Positions 1 to 9,202 are shown, numbered from the stretch's first letter. The stretch is 64,000 nt of DNA from Glaciihabitans tibetensis (GCF_003003265.1 NZ_PVTL01000005.1:124001-188000); one strand, 5' to 3'. Translations and numbers: made by a program. Notes: generated from the sequence alone by a model not told the origin.

Positions 1-1
1 G

Positions 2-868
2 CTCGAACAGATCACCGCCGACCACACCTTTGTGCAGCGCCTGGTCGACAGCGGGCGCATCACCCCCGAGGAGGCCGCGGTGCACCCCCGGCGGTCGGTG
101 CTGATGCGCGTGCTCGGCGACGTGGATGCCGCGCCCGAGATCGATACCACCGTGATCGAGACCCAGCCGGGTGATCGCTGGCTGCTCTGCTCCGACGGGC
201 TCTCGAGCTACGTGTCCGACGAGAAGATGCAGGCCGTGCTGAACTCGGTGCCTACCGCAGACGAGGCCGCCCGCCGCCTGGTCAAAGAGAGTCTCGATCA
301 GGGCGCACCAGACAATGTCACTGTTGTGCTGGTGGATGTCGACGCGAGCGGTGACTCGTCCCACACACCTCCGATCACCGTAGGTTCTGCCGCGACGCCC
401 CTGTCCTTCGACAGCGACAGCAACCGGCGCCCGCTGCGGCTGCCGACACTGCTGCTGCACCCCCTCAAAGCGACCCAGCCCGACCCGAGCCACTTCGAGC
501 CCGAGTCAGACGGGTACCTCGACGAGCTGATCCTCGAGGATCGTCGCCGCGCCCGCCGCCGCCGGATCACCTGGGCCATCGGCCTGGCCCTGGCGATCAT
601 CGTGGTCGTCGCCGCGGCACTTTTCGGATACCAGTGGACACAGACGCGCTACTTCGTGGGCGAGAGTGACGGCAACGTCGCCATTTTCCAGGGTGTGCAG
701 CAGAACCTGGGCCCGATTCCGCTGTCGACCGTCGTCGAGGAGACCGCGATCGGGCTGTCTGACCTTCCCGCCTTCACCCGCAGCAGCGTGGAAGCAACCA
801 TCAACGCCGACGACCTCGCGGACGCCCAGGCGATAGTGGATCGGTTGGCCGATGCCCGCACCCCGTAG
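2..868 (+). CDS. pstP: PP2C-family Ser/Thr protein phosphatase PstP, 5' truncated by window edge
   Basis: This is the C-terminal 288 residues of a membrane-anchored PP2C phosphatase. It is expected to reverse phosphorylation by the PASTA kinases encoded downstream. The open frame runs from the window edge, so the N-terminal catalytic motifs are missing. The retained PP2C motifs are CSDGLSSY (visible residues 63-70) and GAPDNVT (101-107), which supply metal-binding Asp residues. A basic stretch precedes one membrane segment (about 189-210), followed by an extracellular tail of about 80 residues, the usual PstP plan. Its end overlaps rodA by 17 bp, so the two are probably translationally coupled in one cell-growth operon. 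Confidence 0.93.
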   Translation, partial: LEQITADHTFVQRLVDSGRITPEEAAVHPRRSVLMRVLGDVDAAPEIDTTVIETQPGDRWLLCSDGLSSYVSDEKMQAVLNSVPTADEAARRLVKESLDQGAPDNVTVVLVDVDASGDSSHTPPITVGSAATPLSFDSDSNRRPLRLPTLLLHPLKATQPDPSHFEPESDGYLDELILEDRRRARRRRITWAIGLALAIIVVVAAALFGYQWTQTRYFVGESDGNVAIFQGVQQNLGPIPLSTVVEETAIGLSDLPAFTRSSVEATINADDLADAQAIVDRLADARTP

Positions 869-2258
869 CAACTCGCCCGCCGCGGCTCTCGACACCCTCA
901 CGAGCAGCATCCGCATCAAGCTTCGCGTGCCCGCGCGACAGCGCAACGTCGAACTGGTCCTCCTGGTCTTCGCGCTGCTCATCGACGCGGGTGCGATCAT
1001 CCTCGTGCAGCTCGGCGCGTCTGGCGCGATCGACACCGGTTTCCTGATGCTCACCTCGGGCCTTGCTCTTCTCACGCTGATCATGCACGTGGTGCTCCGC
1101 ATTGTCGCTCGCGACGCTGACCCGCTGATCCTCCCCATCGTGACGGTGCTCAACGGGCTCGGCATCGCGATGATCTACCGCCTCGACATCGCCAATGAGG
1201 ACAGCGGCTGGGACGGCGGCGGCGTCCGCCAGATGGTTTGGACAGGCCTCGCCATCGCCATTGCCATCGTCGTGGTTCTGGTGATCCGCAACCATCGGGT
1301 CTTGCAGCGCTACCGCTACGTCGCCATGTTCAGCGGTATCGTCCTGCTGCTGCTGCCGATGCTCCCGATCATCGGCACAACCATCAACGGTGCCCGGCTC
1401 TGGATCCAGGTCGGGTCGTTCACCTTCCAGCCCGGTGAGCTCGGCAAGATCGCCCTCGCCATCTTCTTCGCCGGCTACCTCGTTTCCGCGCGGGACTCAC
1501 TGTCGATGGTGGGCAGAAAATTCTTGTGGATGACCTTCCCACGGGCGCGGGACCTCGGCCCGATCCTCGTGGTGTTCGCCGCGTCCATGGCCGTGCTCAT
1601 CTTCCAGAAGGACCTCGGCACCTCGCTGCTCTACTTCGGGCTGTTCCTGGTCATGCTGTACGTCGCCACCGGCCGCGCCAGCTGGATTGTGCTCGGCCTC
1701 TCCCTCTTCCTGATCGGCGCTGTCGCCGCGTACTCGCAGCTCTCGTACGTCACCGGCCGGGTGCACGCCTGGCTGAACCCGTTCGCCACGGAAAACTACG
1801 AGGGCATGGGCGGGAGCTACCAGCTGGTCACCGGCCTGTTCGGCTTCGCGCACGGCGGCCTGGTGGGTACCGGCCTCGGCCAGGGCCGGCCCGACCTGAT
1901 CCCCCTCGCCGAGAGCGACTACATCATTCCGGCCCTTGGGGAAGAGCTCGGCCTCATCGGCATCTTCGCGATCCTCGGCCTCTACCTGCTGTTCGTCTCC
2001 CGCGGGTTCCGCATCGCCTTCGCCGGTCAGGACGACTTCGGACGCCTCCTCGGCGTCGGCCTGTCCTTCGTCATCGCGCTGCAGGTCTTCATCGTCATCG
2101 GCGGCGTCACCCGAGTCATTCCGCTGACCGGACTCACCACTCCGTTCCTTGCGGCCGGCGGTTCGTCGCTGGTGGCAAACTGGATCATCGCGGCCTTGCT
2201 GTTGCGCCTCTCCGACACCGTCCGCAATGAACCCACGAGGGCTGTGATCGAACCGTGA
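852..2258 (+). CDS. rodA: SEDS-family peptidoglycan glycosyltransferase RodA/FtsW type
   Basis: A 468-residue polytopic membrane protein of the SEDS family, which polymerises lipid II into glycan strands together with a partner class B PBP. About ten hydrophobic segments are visible. Family signatures include FQPGELGKIALAIFFAGYL, the extracellular stretch GLGQGRPDLIPLAESDYI with the conserved Asp, EELGLIG, and the C-terminal GGSSLVANW. Its place between pstP and a PBP gene, inside the PASTA kinase cluster, points to the elongation-type paralogue rather than FtsW, which usually sits in the dcw cluster. The gene overlaps both neighbours (17 bp upstream, 4 bp downstream). Confidence 0.95.
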   Translation: MPAPRSNSPAAALDTLTSSIRIKLRVPARQRNVELVLLVFALLIDAGAIILVQLGASGAIDTGFLMLTSGLALLTLIMHVVLRIVARDADPLILPIVTVLNGLGIAMIYRLDIANEDSGWDGGGVRQMVWTGLAIAIAIVVVLVIRNHRVLQRYRYVAMFSGIVLLLLPMLPIIGTTINGARLWIQVGSFTFQPGELGKIALAIFFAGYLVSARDSLSMVGRKFLWMTFPRARDLGPILVVFAASMAVLIFQKDLGTSLLYFGLFLVMLYVATGRASWIVLGLSLFLIGAVAAYSQLSYVTGRVHAWLNPFATENYEGMGGSYQLVTGLFGFAHGGLVGTGLGQGRPDLIPLAESDYIIPALGEELGLIGIFAILGLYLLFVSRGFRIAFAGQDDFGRLLGVGLSFVIALQVFIVIGGVTRVIPLTGLTTPFLAAGGSSLVANWIIAALLLRLSDTVRNEPTRAVIEP

Positions 2259-3715
2259 ACAAAGAACTCCGCCGGGTAAGCACCGTGGTGCTGCTGATGT
2301 TCGTCGCCCTGTTCGCCTCAAGCTCGATCATCCAGGTCTTCGCCGTCGACGAGCTAAATGCCGACGGCCGCAACGTGCGCACCCTCTACGACAGCTATTC
2401 CGCCGAGCGTGGCGCCCTCCTCGTTGACGGCGTGCCGATCGCGGAATCCATTCCCGTGGACGACCAGTACAAATTCCAGCGCGTCTACTCCAATCCGCTG
2501 CTGTACGCGAACGTCACGGGCTATTTCACCCTCAACCAGGCGAACCCGGGCCTCGAAGGTGCGATGAACGACTACCTCAGCGGCACGTCCGACGAGCAGT
2601 TTCTTGACAACCTGACCAACACGGTAACCGGCCAGAACCCGAAGGGCGCCTCGGTCGAACTCACCCTCGACCCGGTCGTGCAACAGGCCGCCTTCGATGC
2701 GCTCGGCGACCAGGTCGGCTCCGTCGTCGCTATCCGGCCGGACACCGGCGAGGTCATCGCGATGGTCTCGAAGCCGACCTTCGACCCGAACGCGCTGGCG
2801 GTGCACGACAGCGACCAGTTTTACGCCGCCTACAACGGCCTCACCGCCGACGCGAACTCGCCACTCACCAACCGGGCCATCAGCGGTGACCTGTACCACC
2901 CCGGTTCCGTCTTCAAGGTGATCATGGCGTCGGCCGCGATCGACAGCGGCCAGTTCACCGCCGACAGCTCCTTTCCGAATCCGGCATCCCTGACCCTGCC
3001 CAACAGCAGTTCGGTCATCTCCAACTCCTCCGGCGGCCCCTGTGGCTCCGGCAGCGAGGCGTCGATCGCCACCGCCCTGCGCCTCAGCTGCAACATCCCG
3101 ATGGCCGAGCTCGGCCAGGCGCTGGGTGCAGACACGATCGCCGACTACGCCGCCCGCTTCGGGTTCGGCGACGATCTCGAGATACCGCTCAACGTCACCC
3201 CGAGCACCTACCCGGACGACATCGACAACGACGTCGCTCGGCTCATGCTGTCGTCTTTCGGACAGGACGACGTGCGCATCACGCCGCTGCAGATCGCGAT
3301 GGTTTCCGCCGCGATCGCCAATGGCGGAGAGCTGATGAAGCCGAATCTGGTCGAGAGTGTCCTGGCTCCGGACCTGAGCGAGATCGTCAGTTTTCAGCCC
3401 GAGGTCTACGGCACCCCCATCTCCGCCGATACCGCAACCAAAATGACGCAATTGATGACCGATGGCGTCAGTAACGGCGCCGCAAGCAATGCAAGAATTA
3501 GCGGAGTCGAGGTCGCGGGGAAGACCGGAACAGCAGAGAACGGCGTGGGCGACCCGTACACGCTGTGGTTCACTGGTTTTGCTCCGGCCGACGACCCTCA
3601 GGTCGCCGTTGCCGTCGTCGTGGAGAATGGCGGGGGGCTGGGCCAAACCGGTTTCGGAAACTCAGTTGCCGCTCCAATTGCAAAAAAAGTCTTAGAGGCG
3701 GTGCTAAATAAATGA
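2255..3715 (+). CDS. pbpA: Class B penicillin-binding protein (PbpA), transpeptidase
   Basis: A 486-residue D,D-transpeptidase that cross-links peptidoglycan, the expected partner of the adjacent RodA. It has an N-terminal membrane anchor (about 11-31) and a short dimerisation-type region. The three penicillin-binding motifs are complete: S218-V-F-K221 (acylated Ser), S278-C-N280 and K423-T-G425. The length matches actinobacterial PbpA (about 490 residues) rather than the longer FtsI. It overlaps rodA by 4 bp and pknA by 4 bp. The extracytoplasmic domain presumably acts on the outer face of the membrane under control of the downstream kinases. Confidence 0.96.
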   Translation: MNKELRRVSTVVLLMFVALFASSSIIQVFAVDELNADGRNVRTLYDSYSAERGALLVDGVPIAESIPVDDQYKFQRVYSNPLLYANVTGYFTLNQANPGLEGAMNDYLSGTSDEQFLDNLTNTVTGQNPKGASVELTLDPVVQQAAFDALGDQVGSVVAIRPDTGEVIAMVSKPTFDPNALAVHDSDQFYAAYNGLTADANSPLTNRAISGDLYHPGSVFKVIMASAAIDSGQFTADSSFPNPASLTLPNSSSVISNSSGGPCGSGSEASIATALRLSCNIPMAELGQALGADTIADYAARFGFGDDLEIPLNVTPSTYPDDIDNDVARLMLSSFGQDDVRITPLQIAMVSAAIANGGELMKPNLVESVLAPDLSEIVSFQPEVYGTPISADTATKMTQLMTDGVSNGAASNARISGVEVAGKTGTAENGVGDPYTLWFTGFAPADDPQVAVAVVVENGGGLGQTGFGNSVAAPIAKKVLEAVLNK

Positions 3716-5442
3716 GACCCACAAGTGGCCTCACTTTCGGGGGCAGATACCAGCTTTCCAGCCGAGTCGCCATCGGCGGCATGGGCGAGGTGTGGCAGGC
3801 GACTGACCTGGTGATCGGGCGCACCGTCGCGATCAAGATCCTCAAGGACGAGTACCTCGGAGACCCGGGATTTCTCGAGCGCTTCCGCGCAGAGGCCCGT
3901 CACGCTGCCCTCGTCAACCACGAAGGAATCGCCAACGTCTTCGACTACGGCGAGGAAGACGGCAGCGCGTTCCTGGTAATGGAGCTCGTGCCCGGGGAGG
4001 CACTGAGCACCATCCTCGAGCGCGAGCGGGTACTCTCCAGCGACCGCGTGCTCGACATCGTCGCCCAGACCGCGAACGCCCTCCACGCGGCGCACTCCGC
4101 AGGCCTGGTGCACCGCGACATCAAGCCGGGCAACCTCCTGATCACGCCGGAAGGCAAAGTCAAGATCACCGACTTCGGAATCGCGCGCATTGCCGACCAG
4201 GTTCCGCTCACCGCCACCGGCCAGGTCATGGGCACCGTGCAGTACCTGTCGCCCGAGCAGGCCAGCGGGCACCCGGCATCCCCCACAACAGACATCTACT
4301 CGCTCGGAATCGTCGCTTACGAGGCCCTCGCCGGCCGCCGCCCCTTCACGGGTGAGTCGCAGGTCGCCATCGCGATGGCGCAGATCAACGAGGCTCCGCC
4401 CGAGCTGCCCGTCACCATCGCCGAGCCGGTACGCAACCTCGTGTACTCGTGTATCGCGAAGAACCCCGCGGACCGTCCCGCGAGCTCTGCGCACCTCGCC
4501 CGTGCCGCGCAGGCGCTTCGTCGCGGCGACATCGCTGGCGCCGTGGCATCCGTCCCCGCCGTTGTCGGCGACAGCTCGCTTGCCGCCCTCGCCGGGCCGA
4601 ACTACGGTAACCCGACGTCCGCGACCCGGCTGATGACGGCAACCGCTTCCCTCGACACCACACCCGAGGTCGAGGAGAAGCCCAAGCGCAACCCGTGGAC
4701 CTGGCCTCTCATCGGGCTCATCGTGGTGCTGCTCGGAGTGCTCGTCGCCGTCATCGTCGCGCTCGTGGCAGAACAACCCACCGACCCTGAAGCTGGCACC
4801 ACACCGTCGACGAGCGCGTCGGCACCCGCGCCCCCATCTGAGGCACCCTCGCCGAGCATCACCCCGAGCGAGGAGCCCGAGCTGATCCAAATCTCGCGCA
4901 ACGACTTCGTGGGGCTCACGGTCGCACAGGCCGAGCAAAAGGTCACCGCCCTCGGGCTCGCCTTCCGGACGGCCGCCAACGGCGCGGTGGCGCCTACCCA
5001 GGGCGACGTCGGCATGTCCTACGACATCACCCCGACGGGCAACCTTCGCGAGGGCGACACGGTCGAGGTGAGCTTCTACACCGAGATTCCCACCGCCCCC
5101 GCGCCCGGAACGCCCCGCGTTTCCAACCCGAAGGCGGCCACCGGCTACCTGGTGGGCGAAGTGGTCACGATCACGTGGGATAGCTACAACAGCTGCCCTG
5201 CTGGATACACGCTGAACGGCTACAACTTCTCGGTCAGCAACGCGACACCGGATACGGGCAACCCGGTTTCCAGCAGCGCCTCGTCGATGACGGCACGCCT
5301 GGAATCACCCGGTCAGACCACCATCAGCTACTCGGCGCTGTGTGGCGACCTCGAATCCGCGGCCTCCCAGACGACCACGATCACGGTCCTCGCGGCCCCC
5401 GTCCCCACCCCGACAGTAACCAGCACGCCGGACGCCCAATAA
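3712..5442 (+). CDS. pknA: Membrane Ser/Thr protein kinase, PknA-like, with single PASTA-like and C-terminal beta domain
   Basis: A 576-residue transmembrane kinase. The kinase domain (about 13-270) is complete, with a glycine loop (IGGMGEV), K42 in VAIK, HRDIKPGN with D136 and DFG with D154. A proline/threonine-rich linker and one membrane segment (about 331-352) lead to an extracellular part. That part holds one PASTA-like unit (about 395-457) and then about 95 residues of predicted beta-rich sequence with two cysteines, resembling an Ig/Fn3-type fold. PknA homologues in mycobacteria lack an extracellular domain this large, so this sensor is unusual. The gene overlaps pbpA by 4 bp and is followed 65 bp later by pknB. 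Confidence 0.94.
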   Translation: MRPTSGLTFGGRYQLSSRVAIGGMGEVWQATDLVIGRTVAIKILKDEYLGDPGFLERFRAEARHAALVNHEGIANVFDYGEEDGSAFLVMELVPGEALSTILERERVLSSDRVLDIVAQTANALHAAHSAGLVHRDIKPGNLLITPEGKVKITDFGIARIADQVPLTATGQVMGTVQYLSPEQASGHPASPTTDIYSLGIVAYEALAGRRPFTGESQVAIAMAQINEAPPELPVTIAEPVRNLVYSCIAKNPADRPASSAHLARAAQALRRGDIAGAVASVPAVVGDSSLAALAGPNYGNPTSATRLMTATASLDTTPEVEEKPKRNPWTWPLIGLIVVLLGVLVAVIVALVAEQPTDPEAGTTPSTSASAPAPPSEAPSPSITPSEEPELIQISRNDFVGLTVAQAEQKVTALGLAFRTAANGAVAPTQGDVGMSYDITPTGNLREGDTVEVSFYTEIPTAPAPGTPRVSNPKAATGYLVGEVVTITWDSYNSCPAGYTLNGYNFSVSNATPDTGNPVSSSASSMTARLESPGQTTISYSALCGDLESAASQTTTITVLAAPVPTPTVTSTPDAQ

Positions 5443-5507
5443 AGGATCCCAGCCAGCGACAGGTACAATTGGCACTTGATCAGGTGCACTAACCGGGAGA
5501 CGAATAC

Positions 5508-7217
5508 GTGACAGAAGGCGTAACTTCAGCAATACGCCTCCTGGCCGGCCGGTACCAGGTGGGGGAGCGAATCGGGCGCGGCGGGATGGCCGACGTGCAC
5601 GTGGGCACCGATGCGCGCCTCGGTCGCCGGGTCGCGATCAAGCTCCTGAAGCCCTCGCTGGCGAATGATCCCGCCTTCCGCACCCGCTTCCGTCGGGAGG
5701 CGCAGGACGCCGCGAAGATGGCGCATCCCACGATCGTGCGCATTTTCGACGCCGGCGAAGAGACCGTCACCGATGACGAAGGCGCCGAACGCCAGATCCC
5801 GTTCATCATCATGGAATTTGTCGACGGACGCCTGCTGAAGGACATCATCGCCGACGGTCCCATGTCGTCCGACGAAGCCGTGCGCATCACCGCCCAGGTG
5901 CTGACCGCACTCGAGTATTCTCACCGCGCCGGCGTCGTGCACCGGGACATCAAGCCCGGCAACATCATGGTCGCCACCACCGGCCAGGTGAAGGTCATGG
6001 ACTTCGGTATCGCCCGCGCAATCTCCGAATCCTCGGCGACCATCGCCGAGACGAGCGCGATCGTGGGCACCGCCCAGTACTTTTCACCCGAGCAGGCGCG
6101 GGGCGAGTCGGTGGATGCCCGCACCGACCTGTACTCCGCCGGAGTTGTGCTGTTCGAGCTACTCACCGGAATGGCGCCCTTCCGCGGCACCAACCCGGTC
6201 GCCGTCGCGTACCAGCACGTCAACCAGAACCCCGCGCCACCGAGCACACTCAACCCGCGGGTCTCGCCCGCGCTCGACGTTGTCGTGTTGCGCTCTCTCG
6301 CGAAGGACCGCTTCTCGCGCTTTCAGAGTGCCACCGACTTCCGCGATGAACTCGAAGCGGCAGCCAACGGAACCGTCGTTCCCAAGCGTGCGACCGCCGA
6401 GAAGGATGCCTCGTTGGGGCTGTTCGGCGAGAACCCGAACGACTCCTCCGGAACCGAAGCAACCCTCCGCGAGCTGAACCTGGCGGACGACGACGAGCAG
6501 GTAACCCGTACCCAGTCCCGGCCGCCGGCGGCGTGGATCTGGGCCGGGATCATGGTCATGGTCGTGGTCATCGTCTCCGTGCTGTTCTGGACCGTCAACC
6601 TGCCCAGCAACCAGATCGTGTCGTCGCTGTCCGTTGCCGTGCCCGACGTGTCCGGCCAGACCTACGACCAGGCCGCGGCCGTGCTCGAGGCGAAGAACCT
6701 GGTTCCCCAGCAGCTCAGCGACAACAGTGACACCGTTCCCGCGGGAGAGGTGATTCGCTCGGAGCCGGATTCGGGGTCAGACGTCTCGCGGCAACAGATC
6801 GTGAAGGTGTACGTCTCGCTCGGCAGGGCGTCGGTCACCATCCCCGCCACTGCCGGCCTGACGTTGGAAGCCGCGCAGACCGCCCTGACGTCCCGTGGCC
6901 TGCAGGTGGGCTCCGTCACCCAGACGGACTCGCCCGACGCCGCAGCGAACGTCGTCATCAACACCGATCCAGCCAACGATGTCACGGTCGCCATGGGCGA
7001 CGTCGTCAACATCGTGGTGTCGAGCGGGGCCGTGGGCATTCCGAACGTTGTGGGCATGTCGGCGAGTGAGGCTGGCACAGTCCTCAATACCTTGCAGTTG
7101 GATGTCACGGTCACCACTACCCGGGGATGCTCAGGCCGCGTCGTCAACAGTCAGTCGCTGCCCGCGGGATCGCACCCGCAGCGCTCCGCCATCTCCATCC
7201 AGGTCTGCACGGGCTAA
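5508..7217 (+). CDS. pknB: PASTA-domain Ser/Thr protein kinase PknB
   Basis: A 569-residue transmembrane kinase that senses muropeptides or lipid II through extracellular PASTA repeats and phosphorylates cell-wall and division proteins. The kinase domain occupies about 14-280 (glycine loop GRGGMADV, K45, D147 in HRDIKPGN, D165 in DFG). A membrane segment follows at about 342-364. Three PASTA repeats then follow, beginning near VPDVSG, VTIPATAG and IPNVVG. The start is GTG with a GGGAGA Shine-Dalgarno about 9 nt upstream. It is the last gene of the envelope operon and converges on pabA. A cysteine pair in the final PASTA unit may form a disulphide. Confidence 0.95.
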   Translation: MTEGVTSAIRLLAGRYQVGERIGRGGMADVHVGTDARLGRRVAIKLLKPSLANDPAFRTRFRREAQDAAKMAHPTIVRIFDAGEETVTDDEGAERQIPFIIMEFVDGRLLKDIIADGPMSSDEAVRITAQVLTALEYSHRAGVVHRDIKPGNIMVATTGQVKVMDFGIARAISESSATIAETSAIVGTAQYFSPEQARGESVDARTDLYSAGVVLFELLTGMAPFRGTNPVAVAYQHVNQNPAPPSTLNPRVSPALDVVVLRSLAKDRFSRFQSATDFRDELEAAANGTVVPKRATAEKDASLGLFGENPNDSSGTEATLRELNLADDDEQVTRTQSRPPAAWIWAGIMVMVVVIVSVLFWTVNLPSNQIVSSLSVAVPDVSGQTYDQAAAVLEAKNLVPQQLSDNSDTVPAGEVIRSEPDSGSDVSRQQIVKVYVSLGRASVTIPATAGLTLEAAQTALTSRGLQVGSVTQTDSPDAAANVVINTDPANDVTVAMGDVVNIVVSSGAVGIPNVVGMSASEAGTVLNTLQLDVTVTTTRGCSGRVVNSQSLPAGSHPQRSAISIQVCTG

Positions 7218-7230
7218 CGCGCCACCCAGT

Positions 7231-7288
7231 TACAGGGTGACGAGCGGGCCACCGGATAGCAGACCGTCCGCTACAGGGTGACGAGCGG
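7231..7288. repeat. 17-bp exact direct repeat at the pknB/pabA convergent junction
   Basis: The sequence TACAGGGTGACGAGCGG occurs at 7231-7247 and again at 7272-7288. The second copy includes the pabA stop codon and its last codons; the first lies in the 53-bp space just after the pknB stop. This looks like a small duplication of the pabA 3' end. Similar stop-codon-linked repeats occur at several other convergent junctions in the window. Confidence 0.9.
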
Positions 7289-7906
7289 CGACAGGCCTTC
7301 CGCGCGCACGCTGGCTTCCGGCAGGCCCGCGACCGCGAGCCAGTTGCCGATCATGCGGTAGCCACCCTGCGTCAGCACGGACTCCGGGTGAAACTGCACC
7401 CCGAAGATCGGCAGCTCCGCGTGGCGCAGCCCCATGATCACTCCGCCCGCGGTGCGCGAGGTGACCTCCAGGAGGTCGGGCACGGTCTCATCCACGACGG
7501 CGAGCGAGTGGTACCGGGTCGCGCGGAACGGTTGCGGAACCCCGGTGTAGAACCCGCTTCCGTCGTGAGAGATCTGCGACGTCTTACCGTGCATGAGCTC
7601 GTCGGCGTGGGTGACGGTCGCACCGACCGCCTCCGCGATCGCCTGGTGGCCGAGGCAGACCCCGAGCAGGGGCTGGCCGCTGTCGAGCACTGCCTTCACC
7701 ACGGGAATGGAGACACCGGCCGCGGCGGGAGTGCCGGGTCCCGGTGAGAGCAGCACAGCATCGAAGTCCGCAATGTACGCGGCGGCATCATCCACCGAAA
7801 AATCATCGTTCCGCACCACGGTGGTCTCGGCGCCAAGCTGCTGCAGGTAGCCGTTGAGCGTGTAGACGAAGCTGTCGTAGTTGTCGATTACGAGTACGTG
7901 TGTCAC
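7271..7906 (-). CDS. pabA: Class I glutamine amidotransferase, anthranilate/aminodeoxychorismate synthase component II
   Basis: A 211-residue glutaminase that supplies ammonia to a chorismate-using synthase for folate or tryptophan synthesis. The family signatures are present: N-terminal VLVIDNYDSFVY, LLSPGPGTP, the nucleophile Cys in LLGVCLGHQA, and the His-Glu pair in GVQFHPES. The start is GTG, overlapping the stop of the upstream 52-residue gene (GTGA). No chorismate-binding partner is nearby. The same orphan location beside pknB is known in mycobacteria, where the gene is called trpG, so PabA versus TrpG cannot be decided here. Confidence 0.93.
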   Translation of the reverse strand: MTHVLVIDNYDSFVYTLNGYLQQLGAETTVVRNDDFSVDDAAAYIADFDAVLLSPGPGTPAAAGVSIPVVKAVLDSGQPLLGVCLGHQAIAEAVGATVTHADELMHGKTSQISHDGSGFYTGVPQPFRATRYHSLAVVDETVPDLLEVTSRTAGGVIMGLRHAELPIFGVQFHPESVLTQGGYRMIGNWLAVAGLPEASVRAEGLSPLVTL

Positions 7907-8061
7907 TGTTCCACCGTCACATCCTGGGGAGCCACAAACTGGTCAACCCATGGGAATACCCATTCAATCAGGCTGTACAGCACTGCCGCGAGGAGGATGA
8001 CCACGAGCAGGATACGAACCCAGATGGGTCCGGGCAGAACTCGCCATAGAGCTGCGTACAT
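7903..8061 (-). CDS. Small single-pass membrane protein between sortase and PabA
   Basis: A 52-residue reading frame starting MYAALWRVLPGPIW and ending QDVTVEQ. Its ATG overlaps the sortase stop by one base (TGATG) and its TGA overlaps the pabA GTG. This tight coupling supports it as a real gene. One membrane helix (about 15-31) is followed by an aromatic stretch (EWVFPWVDQF) and a short polar tail. The function is unknown. It could assist or regulate the sortase, but only the context suggests that. Confidence 0.8.
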   Translation of the reverse strand: MYAALWRVLPGPIWVRILLVVILLAAVLYSLIEWVFPWVDQFVAPQDVTVEQ

Positions 8062-8867
8062 CAGGCGTCCCTCGCACTTACTGCTTCGGCAATCTCAGCG
8101 GGTGGGCCGCCCGCCCGCGGGTACCAGCCGTCGTAGACGCCGTAGGAAATCAGGCGCTCGGCGGTGGAATAGAAGGGATTGCAGGTGGTCAGGGTGATCA
8201 GGCGGTCGGTCGGGGTGGCGTCCGGCTGCTGCGGAACGGCGTCGATGACCGCGATGGCCGTCTTCAGCACGTACTCCGAGCTGCGGTACACGTAGCTGTA
8301 CCACCCGTCGGCCGTTTCGACGTAGATGTGGTCGCCGATCTGTAGCTCATGCACGTGCTCGAGCCCGCCACCGTAGGCCTTGCGGTGCGCGGCAACGGCG
8401 AAGTTGCCCACCTCGCCGGGCATCTGCGTGCCCGGGTAGTGGCCGATGCCAATCTTGTTGAGCACGTCCGTGACCCCAATGCCCTCGGCGATCGGGCGTT
8501 CCCAGCCCTCGCCCCAGCGCGGCACCATCAGCACCGCGAACGTGTCGGCGTTGGCGGGAGCCGCCATCACGACGGGTTCGGCCTGCGACGCAACGTCGGC
8601 GGGGTCGGGTGTGGCGGTCGCATCGGGCGTTTCTGGCTTGTCCGTAGCTGCCTGTTCCCAGCCCTCACTCAATTCGACAGCGACATCCTGCTGCTCGGCT
8701 CCGACAATGATGTCGTTCAGCCACACCTGCCACCCGAGGAACATCAACACGAGAACCCCGGCGGTAATCAACAGCTCGCCGAGCACCCCAATCACGCTGA
8801 CGCGACGTCGACGCTTCCGCGGACGGAATCGCTGTACCGGCGCCGTCGCGCTCTCCTCCAAAGTCAT
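8061..8867 (-). CDS. Class E sortase
   Basis: A 268-residue membrane-anchored transpeptidase that attaches LPXTG/LAXTG-type proteins to peptidoglycan. A basic N-terminus (residues 14-22) precedes one membrane segment (about 25-50) and a linker. The sortase domain follows, with catalytic H161 (AAHR), C229 in TLTTC and R238. The TLTTCNP signature and the actinobacterial origin-proximal position beside crgA and pabA fit class E. The ATG lies 6 nt after a TAGAAT box, so the mRNA is probably leaderless. It heads a three-gene unit with the 52-residue membrane protein and pabA. No substrate carrying a sorting signal was noticed in the window. Confidence 0.92.
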   Translation of the reverse strand: MTLEESATAPVQRFRPRKRRRRVSVIGVLGELLITAGVLVLMFLGWQVWLNDIIVGAEQQDVAVELSEGWEQAATDKPETPDATATPDPADVASQAEPVVMAAPANADTFAVLMVPRWGEGWERPIAEGIGVTDVLNKIGIGHYPGTQMPGEVGNFAVAAHRKAYGGGLEHVHELQIGDHIYVETADGWYSYVYRSSEYVLKTAIAVIDAVPQQPDATPTDRLITLTTCNPFYSTAERLISYGVYDGWYPRAGGPPAEIAEAVSARDA

Positions 8868-8879
8868 ACGGTGATTCTA
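8868..8879 (-). promoter_or_regulatory. Leaderless-type promoter -10 box for sortase gene
   Basis: On the minus strand TAGAAT (8879-8874) lies 6 nt before the sortase ATG. That spacing would put the transcription start at or next to the start codon. There is no Shine-Dalgarno in between. No convincing -35 element was identified. Confidence 0.5.
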
Positions 8880-8946
8880 GGTGGTCGATACAACCGCAGC
8901 CTGAGCGCGATCAGGTGGCGCTGGATTGGGAGCGGGGCAATCGGGA

Positions 8947-8959
8947 TAGAATTCTCCCC
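8947..8959 (+). promoter_or_regulatory. Leaderless-type promoter -10 box for crgA
   Basis: TAGAAT (8947-8952) is followed by 7 nt and then the crgA ATG at 8960. This predicts a leaderless mRNA and favours this ATG over the in-frame upstream ATG at 8915. It mirrors the divergent sortase promoter less than 100 bp away. Confidence 0.5.
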
Positions 8960-9202
8960 ATGGCCCGCACATCTTCCCCTAAGCCCGATCGTTCCGTCGA
9001 CCAGCGCTCCGGCGAACTGGCTCCCAACGCGGTCTGGTTCAAGCCCGTGATGTTCGGCTTCATGCTTCTCGGACTGGTGTGGATCATCGTTTTCTACGTC
9101 AGCGGAACGTCGCTGCCCGTGCCTCAGCTCGGCAACCTGAACATCCTGGTCGGCTTCGGCATCATGTTCATCGGCTTCATCATGGCGACCCGCTGGCGCT
9201 AG
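8960..9202 (+). CDS. crgA: Cell division protein CrgA
   Basis: An 80-residue inner-membrane protein that in actinobacteria interacts with FtsZ-ring and PBP components and influences septation. It has two hydrophobic helices (about 28-48 and 58-77) separated by a short loop (GTSLPVPQLGNLN) and ends with the family-typical ATRWR. The ATG at 8960 fits the usual CrgA length and the TAGAAT box 7 nt upstream. An in-frame ATG at 8915 would add 15 residues not expected in the family. The gene is divergent from the sortase and convergent with the rhomboid genes. Confidence 0.92.
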   Translation: MARTSSPKPDRSVDQRSGELAPNAVWFKPVMFGFMLLGLVWIIVFYVSGTSLPVPQLGNLNILVGFGIMFIGFIMATRWR

